From contig CAJNDS010000262.1 in NCBI GenBank assembly GCA_905221605.1, forward strand, positions 120,680-184,679: DNA of 64,000 bases, given 5' to 3'. The position numbers were made by a program, and so were the translations under genes. The notes beneath the pieces are model-generated. The model was not told where the DNA came from, searched no databases, and worked only from the letters and a program-made list of their open reading frames with translations. The DNA is from Symbiodinium natans (lineage: Eukaryota; Sar; Dinophyceae; Suessiales; Symbiodiniaceae). This document shows, piece after piece, positions 1 through 9,996 of this stretch (positions within the stretch are counted from its first letter, which is position 1; the number at the start of each line of letters is the position of its first letter).

Positions 1-698
1 TCCACCGCTTCGTCGAAAAGGACTCCAATCCATCCTGCCCACAGGGTCCTGGTGACCAGGGTGGGGAATTGTTCCCCATACCCTGCTTCGTTGCCAAAGC
101 TCTGGGGTTCCATCGCCAGTTTCATGACCCATAGCCGATCCAGAGCATATCCTCGTCGAGTGCGCCCTGCACCTATGAAGGGAAGCACCCTAGGCTGTAA
201 GCTTTGCCCTGTCGTTGGGTTGCGGACCAATTGGACCTCCCCAAGCCAATGGAGCGCTGTCCTTGGCCTTTGCTGGTTCTGCAGTTTGTGCACCAAAAGG
301 TGCACAGGCTTGGCTTGCCCCATATCTTCCTTTTTCTCCTTTCCCTCAGCTTCCTGCGAGGCCATATTGTGGGCACCTGGCCCTTCCGCCAGCGTGACTG
401 TACGAGGCTCGCCTGCCTCTTGCTCTGTATTGACACCCTCAGCTTGGTGCGAGGCCGCTCTGTCTTCTCCTCTCTCCCGTAGGCGTACCGGACCCACCGG
501 AGATTCCGAAGCACTCTCCTCTTCCCTATCCCAAGGCTGCTCCGGGTGTCTGGCCTGTCGAAGCGGGGAACGTTCTCGGGGCGGATCCTTCTGCTTGTTC
601 TTGCTTTTGCCCTTGCCTTTGTCCGGCCGATTCCTTAACCAGGATGGCAATCGGGACCCTTGTCTTCTCATCGTAGCATCCGTCTTCCATTGCCTCAT
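1..698 (-). CDS. LINE A ORF3, partial (unknown function)
   Basis: This frame corresponds to ORF3 of LINE B (9997-11268). The start chosen is the ATG at 698 (MRQWKTDATMRRQ...); an in-frame TAA lies upstream, after an additional hairpin motif that A carries and B lacks. The protein begins with a basic, Lys/Gly-rich stretch containing KGKGKSKNK. It then passes two ASxxAEG peptides encoded by inserted hairpin motifs and enters the conserved ORF3 region. The C-terminal part lies outside the window. Function is unknown. Confidence 0.7.
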   Translation of the reverse strand, partial: MRQWKTDATMRRQGSRLPSWLRNRPDKGKGKSKNKQKDPPRERSPLRQARHPEQPWDREEESASESPVGPVRLRERGEDRAASHQAEGVNTEQEAGEPRTVTLAEGPGAHNMASQEAEGKEKKEDMGQAKPVHLLVHKLQNQQRPRTALHWLGEVQLVRNPTTGQSLQPRVLPFIGAGRTRRGYALDRLWVMKLAMEPQSFGNEAGYGEQFPTLVTRTLWAGWIGVLFDEAV

Positions 699-730
699 TG
701 CTAAAGGCCCACCTTGAGGATGAGGACGCC

Positions 731-960
731 TTGTTCCACCCTCAGCTCTGCGAGGCCGAGGCCTCCTCTCTTACCCTCAGCGGTGTCGCAAGCACGCGGC
801 ACCGCGAGGCCGAGCTACACTCCCTCAGCAAAGCGAGGCCGTAAACACCAATCGCAATTCCCCGTTGCGAGGCCCTCACCCTCAGCTACGAGGCCGAAAC
901 CCTGTCTCCTTGCACCAAACGGCTGCGGATTTACTGCGTCCCCTCAGCTTGGCGAGGCCT
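731..960 (-). repeat. Cluster of GGCCTCGC...GCTGAGG hairpin motifs between ORF2 and ORF3 of LINE A
   Basis: On the minus strand at least four copies or decayed copies of the motif occur in the ORF2-ORF3 spacer, for example near 741-765, 819-841, 869-892 and 941-958. Each reads GGCCTCG, a few variable bases, then CTGAGG, giving a short stem with a bulged T. LINE A has one copy more than LINE B at the 741-765 position, so the motif appears to be gained or lost as a unit. Confidence 0.7.
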
Positions 961-3900
961 AACAAACAATGACATCTTCTGCTGTGCGCTGGCTTGGGGC
1001 TTAGCTTTGGCGTGTTTCCCACCAAACTGAACGCGAGGCTGTTGAAACTGGACGTTGCTCATACTTCCACCATTGACAAGGGTTTGCGCTTGGGTAGCCA
1101 GCTTGCCCTGAGAAGTCCGCGATTTGCACTCCCCCGCCAGGCTTTTATTGCACTTCTGGCTGACCGGTGCATGTGTTCGGTCACACTTTGTGCAAACCCA
1201 ACGGATTCCCAAATTCACCATATTATGGGAGGGGTGGATACCCCACTCTTCACGCACTCGCGCCTCCGGCTGGTTGACGCAGTACTGCTCCAAGACCACC
1301 TCCAAGTTCGTGAGGGTTTGTTGTACATACAACCCGCACAGTTGACATTTCAGTGTTAAATTCCGGGGGTGTTCGCTGCCCTTCTCCCATTGATGCCCGC
1401 GCTCCGGGTTTTTCAGCAACTGCCAAAGCCGCTGGCGTTTGTTGAGTTTGGCGTTGCCCTGCTCTTTTTTGCATCCCTCAGCTTTCTGCGAGGCCTCCAT
1501 CTTCTCTTTGTAATGGGCATGGTCCAGGATGAAGGGGAAGTCTTCTTCTTTGCGCGTCCTCAATATGTGGGCTGCGCGTGCGCCGTACGCTAGGGAAAGT
1601 GTGCGCACCACATTGTCCAACTCTTTGACACGCCTCTTGTGCGCTGGGCTGTAAGCAGCCGCCGCTACTGCACCACATACTTTGTCTGCCATGTCATTCG
1701 CTGCACGTCGCCACAACGTGCCCGGCCCCATCTTCGCCAGGAATTCCTCTTCAGTTTTGTGGGACGGGACCCAGGTTGCCTTGATACGTTTCCTGTCATT
1801 CCACACTTTGCTCCATTCCAGGTCATCCTCCGGCGGTTGTGTTTTTTGTAGCACTTGGACTGCCGGCTTGCAATCCATAGTGACATCAATCAGATCCTCC
1901 GTGTGCTCCATTAGTCGGAAAAGTGCACGGCGCTCCATGTCCACCACCGGCTGCCACGGGTAGACCAGCTCTGTAATCCGTCCGGCTTCCACCAGGACAC
2001 CTTTTGTCCAGGACAGAGCCACCACTGCGAGGGCTGATGTTTGTACACGTGGGTCTATTCCTCCTGGACCTCCACTTGCGTCAGTGGCGAAGATCAAGCC
2101 TTCCGCTTCCACTTTTGCATCTGCTGCAAAGCATCCTTGGTAACGTAGACCTAAAAGGTGTTCCGGTGGCTTCGGGTGCCACACCGCCGGCTTTGGCAGG
2201 AGTGCCCTTGTCCACAGACACTCCCATGGGTATTTGTGACGCAAGTATTCCTGGAGCTTGGGTTCTTTGAACCCTTGTTCACGCCAGTAAGGACATTCTT
2301 TGAGGACATGCTCCAGAGTTGCTGGCATTTGGCACTTCTTGCACCATCCTGGCTTGGACTCCGTGATGACGCCCGCGTGCCACACTGACTTTATACCTTC
2401 CATAAGGCCTGGGCTTAGGCCTCCCAGCTTCGTCAACTTGTGATGCGGCGTCCAATCCAGCCCCTCTTGGGCACCAGCGCCACCTGCCTGTCGCGCTATC
2501 GCAGCCCGCTTCTGTTCCTCCAGGAATCCCTCAAGCCATTTGTAGGCGAGGCTACCCATGCGTGGCTGGGTCCAATCAACGTTGAGGACACTACCTCTCT
2601 TCCATTTGCCTGGGTCACTGGCATCTACCTTCAGATCCAGTAAGTACGCCATGGTTGCAGCCATCGGCCCCGTGACCAGTGGCCAGTGGTGTTTGGCCGC
2701 ACTCAACCTCTTCCAAGTGGTTTTCCAGGCCAAGTCAAAGTGGGCTTTTCCGCCACCGATCCATGCACGGAAAACTTTGGCCACCACTTTGAAATGCTGC
2801 TTGTGGATTGTGCGCTTTGGATCCTGGCATTTCTTGGCTCCCATGTCCAAGATGGTTTCCAAACTCCCAAGCTTGTATTTACCCAGGTGTTTTCCTACCA
2901 CTGTCCGGAGCCATTTCATTCTTTTGGGTGAAACCCCCACAGAGGGGTGCCCCCACAAAGCAACTGATGTGATCGCTGCCTTGACCACGCGGAGTTTAGT
3001 GCTGGGCGGCGGCCCCAGCCTAGACAGTTTGCTATGTCTCGCATGGGCTTTCTTGGCCCGCGTTGCCGACGTCACCAAGCGACGCTTTCGCCCCCCTGTA
3101 CTATCGACGCCCAGGTCACGCATCACGTCGTACACCTGTGGCTCATGAGGCAGCAGGAGTTCACGCAGGTGCTTGCTCGCCTGGGTACTGCTGGCCACAA
3201 ACCCTGTCTTCTTGGATGAAATCGTGAAACCATTAGCATCCATCCCTTCCTTTAAGCTGCGGTAGACTCGTATGGCACTATCCGCCACGTGTTTAAAGGA
3301 CTTATGCTGGATGTCAATTGAGACATCATCCAACCAACAGTCCACGTTTGCCACATCTCGTCGCCTTTGGATCTTTTCTATCACCGGGTGCAATGCCACC
3401 TTTGCTAACGATGGCGCCGCTGGGCAACCCGCTTGCACGCCATTTGTAGCTCTGATGCCTGCCGATAGCACCCCATCCGCCACCAAGTATCTGGCACCCA
3501 TGTACACTTCCAGTGCCATCTTCAGGATTAGCGGTGGATATTGCAGGGCCGTTGCTGCCATGATCAATTGCTGAAATTGGATGGTATCGAAAAAGGACTC
3601 GAGGTCCACAAAGAGTGACACCACATGCACTCCATTTGTCTTTGCCACCTCATTTCGCAGTAGTCTGCCGACGGCCACGTCCAAGCAGCAACTGCCTGGG
3701 ACTGCCTTGTCGTACGTGGCAGCTGTGGCATAGCCTGCCTGCCAAGTACTTACCAAATCCCATCGCAGACGGACCCAAGTCCTGTACAGGATGTGTAGCA
3801 AGGCGATTGGTCTTTCCCGGGTCAGATTCTTCGGCAGCATTGCTATAAGGGAGACTGTCATTTGCTGCGGCCATGCTGCCTTGGCCTCACATTCATGGTA

Positions 3901-6144
3901 GAAGGACACAACGGCTTCAACTGCTTTATCGTCCATGGCCTGCAAATGGTCAATCCTCCAGCCATCCGGCCCCGGGCTCTTTAGTGCCAGTTTTTTGATC
4001 CTTGCCTTGACCTCGACAGGGTTCAGCGGCTCCACGCTGGCCGCTTGTTTTTTGGCTGCATCCTCAAGCTCCGTCATGAGCGAGGCCGATTTTGCCAACG
4101 GCTGGCCCGTCGTCCACACTGCCGCCCAGTGGTCTCGGCGAATGTGTGGCCGTTCCAGCATGTCATATTCCATGTAGGGTCTTTGTACCACTTGTTCTTC
4201 TTTTCGCAAGGCATTGTATAATGGTCGCATGCCCTTTTCCATGGCCTTACTGAGCCATTGCTTGTACTGGTGGGCTGTCTCCTCCATATCCGCCTTTCTC
4301 GCGTAGCATTGCTGTTCGTCGATGCGCTTCAGAACAAGCCTAGCGTCCGTACCCCGGCCCAGGATACTCGCAAGCATATCCTCCTGGTTCTGCGCATCAC
4401 CCTCGTAATACTCGCCGAGCCTGCGTTGGACCAGACGCGCCACCGGATGTGCATCGCCATGATGTCTGCCTTGTTTGACCCATTGTTGGACCCGGTTCCA
4501 AAAGGCCGCCCTCTTGCCCGTCCAGACAACGTTCTCCGGGTTGTTGACCACCAATTTCTTCCGCACAATCTCCGATTTAACACCCATACCATCGATTCGG
4601 CCTGTGATCGACCTCTCCACACCGGCACTCAGGTGAGCAAATGTCTCACTGAGCTCATCTTCCATCTTGGGTTCATCCAAGATGTTGATGCTCTGTGTGT
4701 TTTGTACTGGTTCATATTCCACAGTCTCCGTCACCAGTGCTCCCGCCTTCTTCATCTGGGGAACATCAGGGCTACTGCACGGTTGGGCCACCCTCCAATG
4801 CATTGCAGCATGAGGCCGAAAAGGGGTTTCCCAATCCGTTTTCACTTGCAGGATGGGCACCAAGCATTTCGCAACCAGCCCGCAATCGATTTCGTCCGAT
4901 CCTTGGGCCGTTGGTTCCCCCACTCCAACAAATGCACCACCAACTTCTGTCGCCAGAGTTGTGCCCCTCATGGTATCCTGGGCTTCATTCCAATCACCCA
5001 GCACCATATATGGCACTTTGCAGCCCTTGAGAAAGGCTATCAGTCTCGCCAGTACTTGGATATTGTTTGGAGCCTGGAATCCGACCCCGCTCTCCAAATA
5101 CAGACTGACGATGATCAAATCCCAGCCTTTATTTCTCATGGCACATGCCAGGAAGCCCGCCGGTCCTGTCCCATACTCAATAAGGTATCGCAGGTTCCTA
5201 TGTCGGGGTGCCACCACTGCCAGGCCTCCTTGTACACCCTTAGTTTTTGTACTGCCTGGCATGCCAATGAAGGTGTATCCCATATCTTGGCAATGGCTCA
5301 TGGCTTGCTGGATACCCTCTGTCTTGAGATGGGTTTCCTGCAGCACCACCAGGTCCGGTCCTAGTTCGTGTATCCATGCCGCTATGGGTTTCCTCCAGCT
5401 GGTGATGTTAGCCGAGGTGATTTTGATGCATTCGGCCTTATCATCTTGGCGATACCCACTTGCCACATCTGCCAAGATCCACTTGGCATATTGTGCGTCC
5501 TGCTCCACAAAGGAACGAAGCACTTCGTGGCATGCTCGTTGTTGTAGCGGGTTGAGTTCCTGCTCTTCCAGTTTCTCAATGGCTTCGAGTGCGGCAGCCT
5601 CACTGGAAGCATCATATCTACCCACCACTTGACACAACATTTGCCACTCCTGTGGTAGATCCTTAGGTGGTGCTCTTGGGTGCGCTTTCCGTTTCTTGGG
5701 CTTTTGCTTCCTTTGGTGACCCTCAGCACTTTGCGAGGCCGACAACCTTGCTTCCTCAGCTTTCTGCGAGGCCTTTAGGCTATCCCCTCTTACCGCAGTT
5801 GGGTCTCCCATCTGTGTTTGGCTTCCCTCTGCTTTTTGCGAGGCCGAATTCACACATTCATCCTCATGGTCCGCACCTCCCAGACCGAAGTATCTGGGAC
5901 CTGTGACCGCCCAACTGCTATCCACAGCACGGGCTGACTTTGGACCCCGCGTTACTGGACTCCAGCTCTCTTGGCTGTCTTCCACTGTGCTGTTTGTATT
6001 AGGCACTTGGGTACTACACACAGCTTGACTGCCTTCCCCATGTACCTGTGGCCATACAATGTCCCCGTGACACTGCTTTCGGCCACCGTCAAAAGAGAAA
6101 TCAGAGTCTCCCCATTGAGACTCCTCTACTTGTCCTGCTTTCAT
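931..6144 (-). CDS. LINE A ORF2: APE endonuclease, reverse transcriptase, RNase H
   Basis: The 1737-residue open frame encodes the enzyme of target-primed reverse transcription. An APE-like endonuclease spans about 240-452, with SANITSW at 244-250, QETH at 269-272, GDWN at 383-386 and a final PHAAMHW. RT spans about 715-1000, with motif A LFVDLES (Asp847), motif B QAGCPAAP and motif C WLDD (937-940). A CCHC finger follows (C1268, C1271, H1279, C1284). RNase H spans about 1350-1490, with TDASGG (Asp1355), Glu1404, Asp1424 and NDMAD. C-terminal Cys pairs lie at 1600/1603 and 1651/1654. The usual IDY of the endonuclease is IDC here (Cys421), where LINE B keeps Tyr. Five hairpin motifs are translated in frame as ASQKAEG-type peptides. 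B has an N-terminal extension overlapping ORF1, so the true start in A may lie upstream of a mutation. Confidence 0.92.
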   Translation of the reverse strand: MKAGQVEESQWGDSDFSFDGGRKQCHGDIVWPQVHGEGSQAVCSTQVPNTNSTVEDSQESWSPVTRGPKSARAVDSSWAVTGPRYFGLGGADHEDECVNSASQKAEGSQTQMGDPTAVRGDSLKASQKAEEARLSASQSAEGHQRKQKPKKRKAHPRAPPKDLPQEWQMLCQVVGRYDASSEAAALEAIEKLEEQELNPLQQRACHEVLRSFVEQDAQYAKWILADVASGYRQDDKAECIKITSANITSWRKPIAAWIHELGPDLVVLQETHLKTEGIQQAMSHCQDMGYTFIGMPGSTKTKGVQGGLAVVAPRHRNLRYLIEYGTGPAGFLACAMRNKGWDLIIVSLYLESGVGFQAPNNIQVLARLIAFLKGCKVPYMVLGDWNEAQDTMRGTTLATEVGGAFVGVGEPTAQGSDEIDCGLVAKCLVPILQVKTDWETPFRPHAAMHWRVAQPCSSPDVPQMKKAGALVTETVEYEPVQNTQSINILDEPKMEDELSETFAHLSAGVERSITGRIDGMGVKSEIVRKKLVVNNPENVVWTGKRAAFWNRVQQWVKQGRHHGDAHPVARLVQRRLGEYYEGDAQNQEDMLASILGRGTDARLVLKRIDEQQCYARKADMEETAHQYKQWLSKAMEKGMRPLYNALRKEEQVVQRPYMEYDMLERPHIRRDHWAAVWTTGQPLAKSASLMTELEDAAKKQAASVEPLNPVEVKARIKKLALKSPGPDGWRIDHLQAMDDKAVEAVVSFYHECEAKAAWPQQMTVSLIAMLPKNLTRERPIALLHILYRTWVRLRWDLVSTWQAGYATAATYDKAVPGSCCLDVAVGRLLRNEVAKTNGVHVVSLFVDLESFFDTIQFQQLIMAATALQYPPLILKMALEVYMGARYLVADGVLSAGIRATNGVQAGCPAAPSLAKVALHPVIEKIQRRRDVANVDCWLDDVSIDIQHKSFKHVADSAIRVYRSLKEGMDANGFTISSKKTGFVASSTQASKHLRELLLPHEPQVYDVMRDLGVDSTGGRKRRLVTSATRAKKAHARHSKLSRLGPPPSTKLRVVKAAITSVALWGHPSVGVSPKRMKWLRTVVGKHLGKYKLGSLETILDMGAKKCQDPKRTIHKQHFKVVAKVFRAWIGGGKAHFDLAWKTTWKRLSAAKHHWPLVTGPMAATMAYLLDLKVDASDPGKWKRGSVLNVDWTQPRMGSLAYKWLEGFLEEQKRAAIARQAGGAGAQEGLDWTPHHKLTKLGGLSPGLMEGIKSVWHAGVITESKPGWCKKCQMPATLEHVLKECPYWREQGFKEPKLQEYLRHKYPWECLWTRALLPKPAVWHPKPPEHLLGLRYQGCFAADAKVEAEGLIFATDASGGPGGIDPRVQTSALAVVALSWTKGVLVEAGRITELVYPWQPVVDMERRALFRLMEHTEDLIDVTMDCKPAVQVLQKTQPPEDDLEWSKVWNDRKRIKATWVPSHKTEEEFLAKMGPGTLWRRAANDMADKVCGAVAAAAYSPAHKRRVKELDNVVRTLSLAYGARAAHILRTRKEEDFPFILDHAHYKEKMEASQKAEGCKKEQGNAKLNKRQRLWQLLKNPERGHQWEKGSEHPRNLTLKCQLCGLYVQQTLTNLEVVLEQYCVNQPEARVREEWGIHPSHNMVNLGIRWVCTKCDRTHAPVSQKCNKSLAGECKSRTSQGKLATQAQTLVNGGSMSNVQFQQPRVQFGGKHAKAKPQASAQQKMSLFVRPRQAEGTQ
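5719..5850 (-). repeat. Three in-frame hairpin motifs inside ORF2 N-terminus (LINE A)
   Basis: Three GGCCTCGC...GC(T)GAGG hairpins lie at about 5719-5740, 5755-5774 and 5828-5847 and are translated as ASQSAEG, ASQKAEE and ASQKAEG. LINE B has the equivalent motifs at about 16187-16208, 16220-16240 and 16295-16315 with different loop bases. The motif therefore inserts into coding sequence without breaking the frame. Confidence 0.75.
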
Positions 6145-6213
6145 AGTTTGGCTGTTCGGACCAGGAGCTGCCCTGAGGTGTCGGCCCCTCCGCTCCTGTC
6201 CCAGCCTGAGGTT

Positions 6214-7185
6214 TCACTCGCCCTGGGCACGCGCCGGCGAGCGTTCGCGCCCCGTCGGCGTTGCCCTGACTGACACATCTCGAGACATGCGCATCGGCCC
6301 ATATATGCCAAGTTCAACTGGCATGCTCGGCTCTCTTGGTCCCAAGACTCCCGTCCAGTCTGTCTCCACGACTTTGACTGCCATCCTTGTTTTGAGCGCC
6401 TCCGCTTGCTCCTCAGACAGGATGATCCCTTCCTTTTCCAGGTAGTCCGCGACGTCCTTGTATGGCGAGTCCTCTTCATCCTTCACACAGGCTTGGACCT
6501 TCTTCTGTGCTTCCGCTACCTCCAGCTCCGTGGCCTGGATGGCCTGGCTGACTTGCGCAAGCTGCTTCATGGCCTGCTCGAACTCGCTCTTTATCTTCTC
6601 CGTTTTGTCTTGAAGCCGGACCTTCTTCTCAATGAGCGTTCTCAGCTTGTTTGTCGTCCGTCTGTATGTACCAACATGGCGGCTGAGTTCCTGCTTTGGC
6701 GTCTCGTCCTCAGGCTTGTAGTCCCCCGGCGGGGGTATACCCGCCGCTCTGAGGAGCCTTTGCACTGCGGGCTCGGCTCCTTGCCACACAGTCTCAATGG
6801 CCGCATGGTACTCCTTCTGTGACATGCTTTCTGCCTGCGATCCATTGCCAGGTAATCCCGGGGGCCAAATTGGCCCCGGCTCCATCGTCCGCGGCTTCCA
6901 TCCTGCTTCTTCGATGGCCTTCTTTGCCTCCATAGAAAGCGTACCCCACGCCTTCGTGAGGGCTTGGTCGGCCATCCCTTCTTTGTTCTTGGCAGGTCTT
7001 GTCCACCAAGTAGCGTCTTCCTTTGGCCATTGCCACTTCTTCCGCTGGCTTGACCATGCTCGCTCACGGTAAGTGGCCTTTTTCCACGCCTTTCCGCAAT
7101 GCCAGCAGTACGGGTTGTAGTACAAGTCTTCATTCCAGACCCAACCCACCTCGCAGTGGGCACACACAGTACAATGCTTCCCCAT
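6214..7185 (-). CDS. LINE A ORF1: zinc-binding, coiled-coil protein
   Basis: The 323-residue frame starts at the ATG giving MGKHCTVCAHCEVGW. The first 35 residues hold paired CxxC motifs (CTVCAHC and, after about 15 residues, CWHCGKAW), which look like a zinc ribbon. Residues in the second half (KVRLQDKTEKIKSEFEQAM and following, to about residue 250) are heptad-like and charged, as in a coiled coil. A zinc-binding plus coiled-coil ORF1 ahead of the EN-RT ORF fits the RNA-binding chaperone role of LINE ORF1 proteins, but this is by position and composition only. The same length (323 aa) is kept in LINE B, and a diverged relative heads the second LINE family at 56550. Confidence 0.8.
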   Translation of the reverse strand: MGKHCTVCAHCEVGWVWNEDLYYNPYCWHCGKAWKKATYRERAWSSQRKKWQWPKEDATWWTRPAKNKEGMADQALTKAWGTLSMEAKKAIEEAGWKPRTMEPGPIWPPGLPGNGSQAESMSQKEYHAAIETVWQGAEPAVQRLLRAAGIPPPGDYKPEDETPKQELSRHVGTYRRTTNKLRTLIEKKVRLQDKTEKIKSEFEQAMKQLAQVSQAIQATELEVAEAQKKVQACVKDEEDSPYKDVADYLEKEGIILSEEQAEALKTRMAVKVVETDWTGVLGPREPSMPVELGIYGPMRMSRDVSVRATPTGRERSPARAQGE

Positions 7186-7541
7186 GACTGCTGCAGCCTG
7201 ATGCCAGTCCCACCAGCACCTCAGCAATGCGAGGCCGGAAGATCCCCTCAACCGTAGTGAGGCCGAACTTTATGTATCCTCAGCCGGAGCGAGGCCGAAA
7301 CTTGGCCACTCCCTCTGCCGAAGCGAGGCCGAAAACACACCCTCTGCCGAAGCGAGGCCGAAAAGTTCCCTCAGCGCTTGGCGAGGCCGTACTCAGGCAG
7401 CTATGTTGCTGGCAGCCGACTACCAAGCAAACACAGTGGTTGCGGTTTGAGTCCTGTTGGAGCCCACCCTTAGGTACAGTCTCCAGGCAACAGCACTCCC
7501 TACCTGAGCACCCCACCGGGGTTGAGCCGAAACTTGAGCCA
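7186..7541 (-). promoter_or_regulatory. LINE A 5' leader with TGGCTCAAG head and hairpin cluster
   Basis: On the minus strand the leader starts TGGCTCAAG at 7541, followed by a second CGGCTCAAC and a CCCC-GGT-GGGG mini-hairpin. About six GGCCTCGC...GCTGAGG-type motifs lie between 7390 and 7209. The same leader recurs at 17977-17624 (LINE B) and at 50559-50940. TGGCTCAAG equals the 3' end of the dinoflagellate spliced leader, so it may be a relict of trans-spliced RNA. Promoter activity is not shown by the sequence. Confidence 0.5.
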
Positions 7542-9662
7542 GGTGAATTTTACGTCTGCACGCTGCGAGGCGTAGCCACCCGAAGGGGCCGTTGGTCAAG
7601 GTGAAACTAAACTAAAAATTACCTCGCTTGAGGTGTTGCGTTCTCAGCTAGGCCCTCTCTCAGCTGCAACCCTCAGCACTCGCGAGGCCGAACTTTGCCC
7701 TCCGCATGCATTGCTGTTGAGGCACTTGTTGTGGCATCAGCCTCCGTAAGTTTGGCAATCCCCACTCAGCACTGGATGTTCTGTTCGAGGCATATTTCCT
7801 CAGCGCATGCGAGGCCGCAAAGTGAAACACGTGAGGTATGAAAAACTGCTACTCCAGGTTCGTCCGCAGCTCCGGCTTTCTCGCACTTACTAACCGTGCC
7901 TTGCAGCCTCCCCCAAAGTAGCGTCACCCTGGCTTTCTCGCTCTTACTCACCAGTTGACCAATAATGCATCTCACGCGGTTGCTTCATGGTAAAACTGCA
8001 GCTCGAGGTCCCGGCGTTCTCGCTCTTACTAACCCGGACCGACACTGCAGAGAAGCATTGACTGTTGTTCCCTCAGCGGAGGCGAGGCCGAACAACCATT
8101 CCGCTGCATCAGCGCAGCCAGGCCCTCAGCTCCTCACTGAGCCAGGGCTCTCTTTAGACAGAGTTCCCTTGCTGGCAAGCCCTCTATCTCTATGTGACCC
8201 CCGCGGTGCCACGTATAAGCAGCTGCACCGCGTGTCTTAGGACCACAGTTTTCATTCGGATTTGTTGTTGTAGGCCTTCCAGTGCTTGAGGCCGAATCCA
8301 AACACCACATCTCACGTCACAAGGCTGGCAATTTGGCTCCAACATCTGAAGATAGTAACACATACTCTGCGTGGCGTCCGCGTGAGCTAGCCTGTCCTTT
8401 CTTTAGGAGTTCGGCTCCTTTCATCGCTTGTCTTACCACAGGTCTCTTTCGGTGGCCCGTACTCAGCAGCCAGCACATGTACCATCCTCAGACGCCAGAG
8501 CCGCCTTGCCCCAGCAAGTGCCCATACAAACCACTCACCAGATAGTGAGAGCCAACATCTTCAAACAACCTCCAGCGGCCGTGCCGCGAGGACCTAAACA
8601 TCTGCAAGGTTCCGCCTTGTCTGTGTGCACGGACAGACCCCAGCCCTTGCAGGAGACGTGGATGTAAACAAAAGCAGGCCTGCCATGTCCAGCAGGCTGA
8701 TTACCATTGGTTGCCTTCAGATGGGAAAAGCGCGAAGATCGGGTAACCTCCATCTGAATCCTTTCCGGCCAATACCAACCCTTACAAACCCTCAGCACGG
8801 AGCGAGGCCGAAGGAGGCTTCTTGGACTATTGGTTTTCCGGGGAGCAGCCACCACCAGCTGCTCTTCAACTTGCACTGCGCCGCACCACAGTCCTACTGC
8901 AAGTTCCTTGGCAACGGTTTCTCAGTAGCACCAGTCAATGAGCTTTACGACACTGATGCCTCTGGTTATTTATGTCCAGGCAGATCCACCAGGGTTGGGC
9001 CAAATCTTTTCTACCTGATTCTACCTGCGAAGAAAATCCTGTTGTGCTCAGCTTGCAGATCCCCGAAAACCTGCAAGCTTGGGCTCGAGCACACCGCAAT
9101 TGTTCGGGACACTCCTGTCGCCACTGCAAGGATGCCTCTTGCAGTGCGACGTTGGCCTGCACTGTCTGCAGCGTGCCTGGCCGTTTCCCCCCGTGTTTCG
9201 GTCTCACCTTCGTTTTCCACACAAGTGAGCGAGGAACCCAAACTCACCTTCAGCACAGCCCTCAATCCAAATGAGGGTCGGTGGGTTTTGCTCACCCAGA
9301 GACAGCAGGAATCTCTGGTGAGCAACAGGCTTGCGTCACCCCTCAAGCAATGCGAGGCTGCAACTCTCACTGTGACCCAGAGCAGACTGTAGGCCACAAG
9401 GTTCCCTCAGCAACGCGAGGACGAAAAGCTTCCCTCTAGCGAAGCGAGGTCGAAAACTGTGCACTCACGCCCTTCGTCGACGGCAGCAGTTGGCGGGCCG
9501 CCGCTCTATGACAGCTTAGCCGGTCAGCCGGCCTACGAGCAAACACAGTTTTGCCAGGCCTCAAAACGGAACCTACCCTTAAGCCCCAGGGCCAGCCACA
9601 ACGGCACTAAAGACGCTCTCTACCTGAGCACCCCACCGGGGTTGAGCCGAAACCTTGAGCCA
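7542..9662 (-). repeat. Unit D0, 2.1 kb non-coding retroelement-like repeat
   Basis: The head is TGGCTCAAGG at 9662 and the tail is the 48-base two-hairpin sequence at 7590-7543 ending GTAAAATTCACC. It is the minus-strand counterpart of D1-D3. Small variants link it more closely to D2 than to D1, for example the bases after GGAGCCGAACTCCTAAA near 8392 and GCGCTGATGCAGC near 8110. Small ORFs occur, but their frames are not kept between copies, so I see no gene. The first bases resemble the LINE A leader and the tail equals the LINE tail, which suggests a non-autonomous partner of the LINE. Confidence 0.75.
7543..7590 (-). promoter_or_regulatory. Conserved 3' tail with two hairpins and landing sequence
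   Basis: In sense this reads GGCCCCTTCGGGTGGC (stem with a UUCG-type loop), then TACGCCTCGCAGCGTG (ACGC/GCGT stem), then CAGAC and GTAAAATTCACC. The same tail ends LINE B (9710-9664), LINE C (46261-46309), D1, D2, D3, D4 and E. A shared structured 3' end is what stringent LINE reverse transcriptases use to recognise template RNA. Confidence 0.65.
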
Positions 9663-9779
9663 GGCGAATTTTACGTCTGCACGCTGCGAGGCGTAGCCAC
9701 CCGAAGGGGCTGAGGTTAGTGGGTGAAACATACAAGCTACAAACTCTGCACAGTGAGACTACCGGTACTAGCCCTCACT

Positions 9780-9930
9780 TTCCTCAGACATTTGTCGAGG
9801 CCGAAATCCATTCCCTCAGACCGTGGTCGAGGCCGAAATTCCCTCAGGTCATGCCGAGCCGAACTTCCCTCTCTTGCACCCCTCAGACCGAAGTCGAGGC
9901 CGAAACTCCTCAGGCAGCACGCCGAGGCGG
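9780..9930 (-). repeat. Hairpin motif cluster with covarying stems in LINE B 3' UTR
   Basis: Five motifs lie in the 3' UTR. Read on the plus strand, inner stems include GACA-TT-TGTC (about 9786), GACC-GT-GGTC (9816) and GAC-CGAA-GTC (9884) inside the constant CCTCA...GAGGCCG frame. Elsewhere the same place is filled by GC...GC or AACC-GT-GGTT. The paired bases change together, which supports selection for a hairpin. Confidence 0.7.
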
Positions 9931-9996
9931 TATTTTGATTCGGTTTGTTGGTGCCTCTCTGACCACTATCCATGTTTCTTGTCTGTTCTGCGCTGC

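Larger units (their letters stand above)
1..7541 (-). mobile_element. LINE A, three-ORF non-LTR retrotransposon, 3' end outside window
   Basis: Reading down from 7541, the element starts with TGGCTCAAG, then a roughly 350-base leader, ORF1 (7185-6214), ORF2 (6144-931) and the start of ORF3 (from 698), which runs off base 1. It lies directly behind the tail of unit D0, which ends in GTAAAATTCACC. No LTRs are present and ORF2 has an APE-type endonuclease with RT and RNase H, so this is a LINE. The order and spacing match LINE B. In the last 490 residues of ORF2, A differs from B at about seven positions, whereas B and C look identical there. Confidence 0.9.

Noticed and set aside
4258..5364. 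Long plus-strand ORF of 368 residues, and similar plus-strand ORFs at 14725-15636 and 15428-16495
   Set aside because: They lie antisense to LINE ORF2, whose domains are unmistakable; the antisense frames show no domain and are open because of codon bias.
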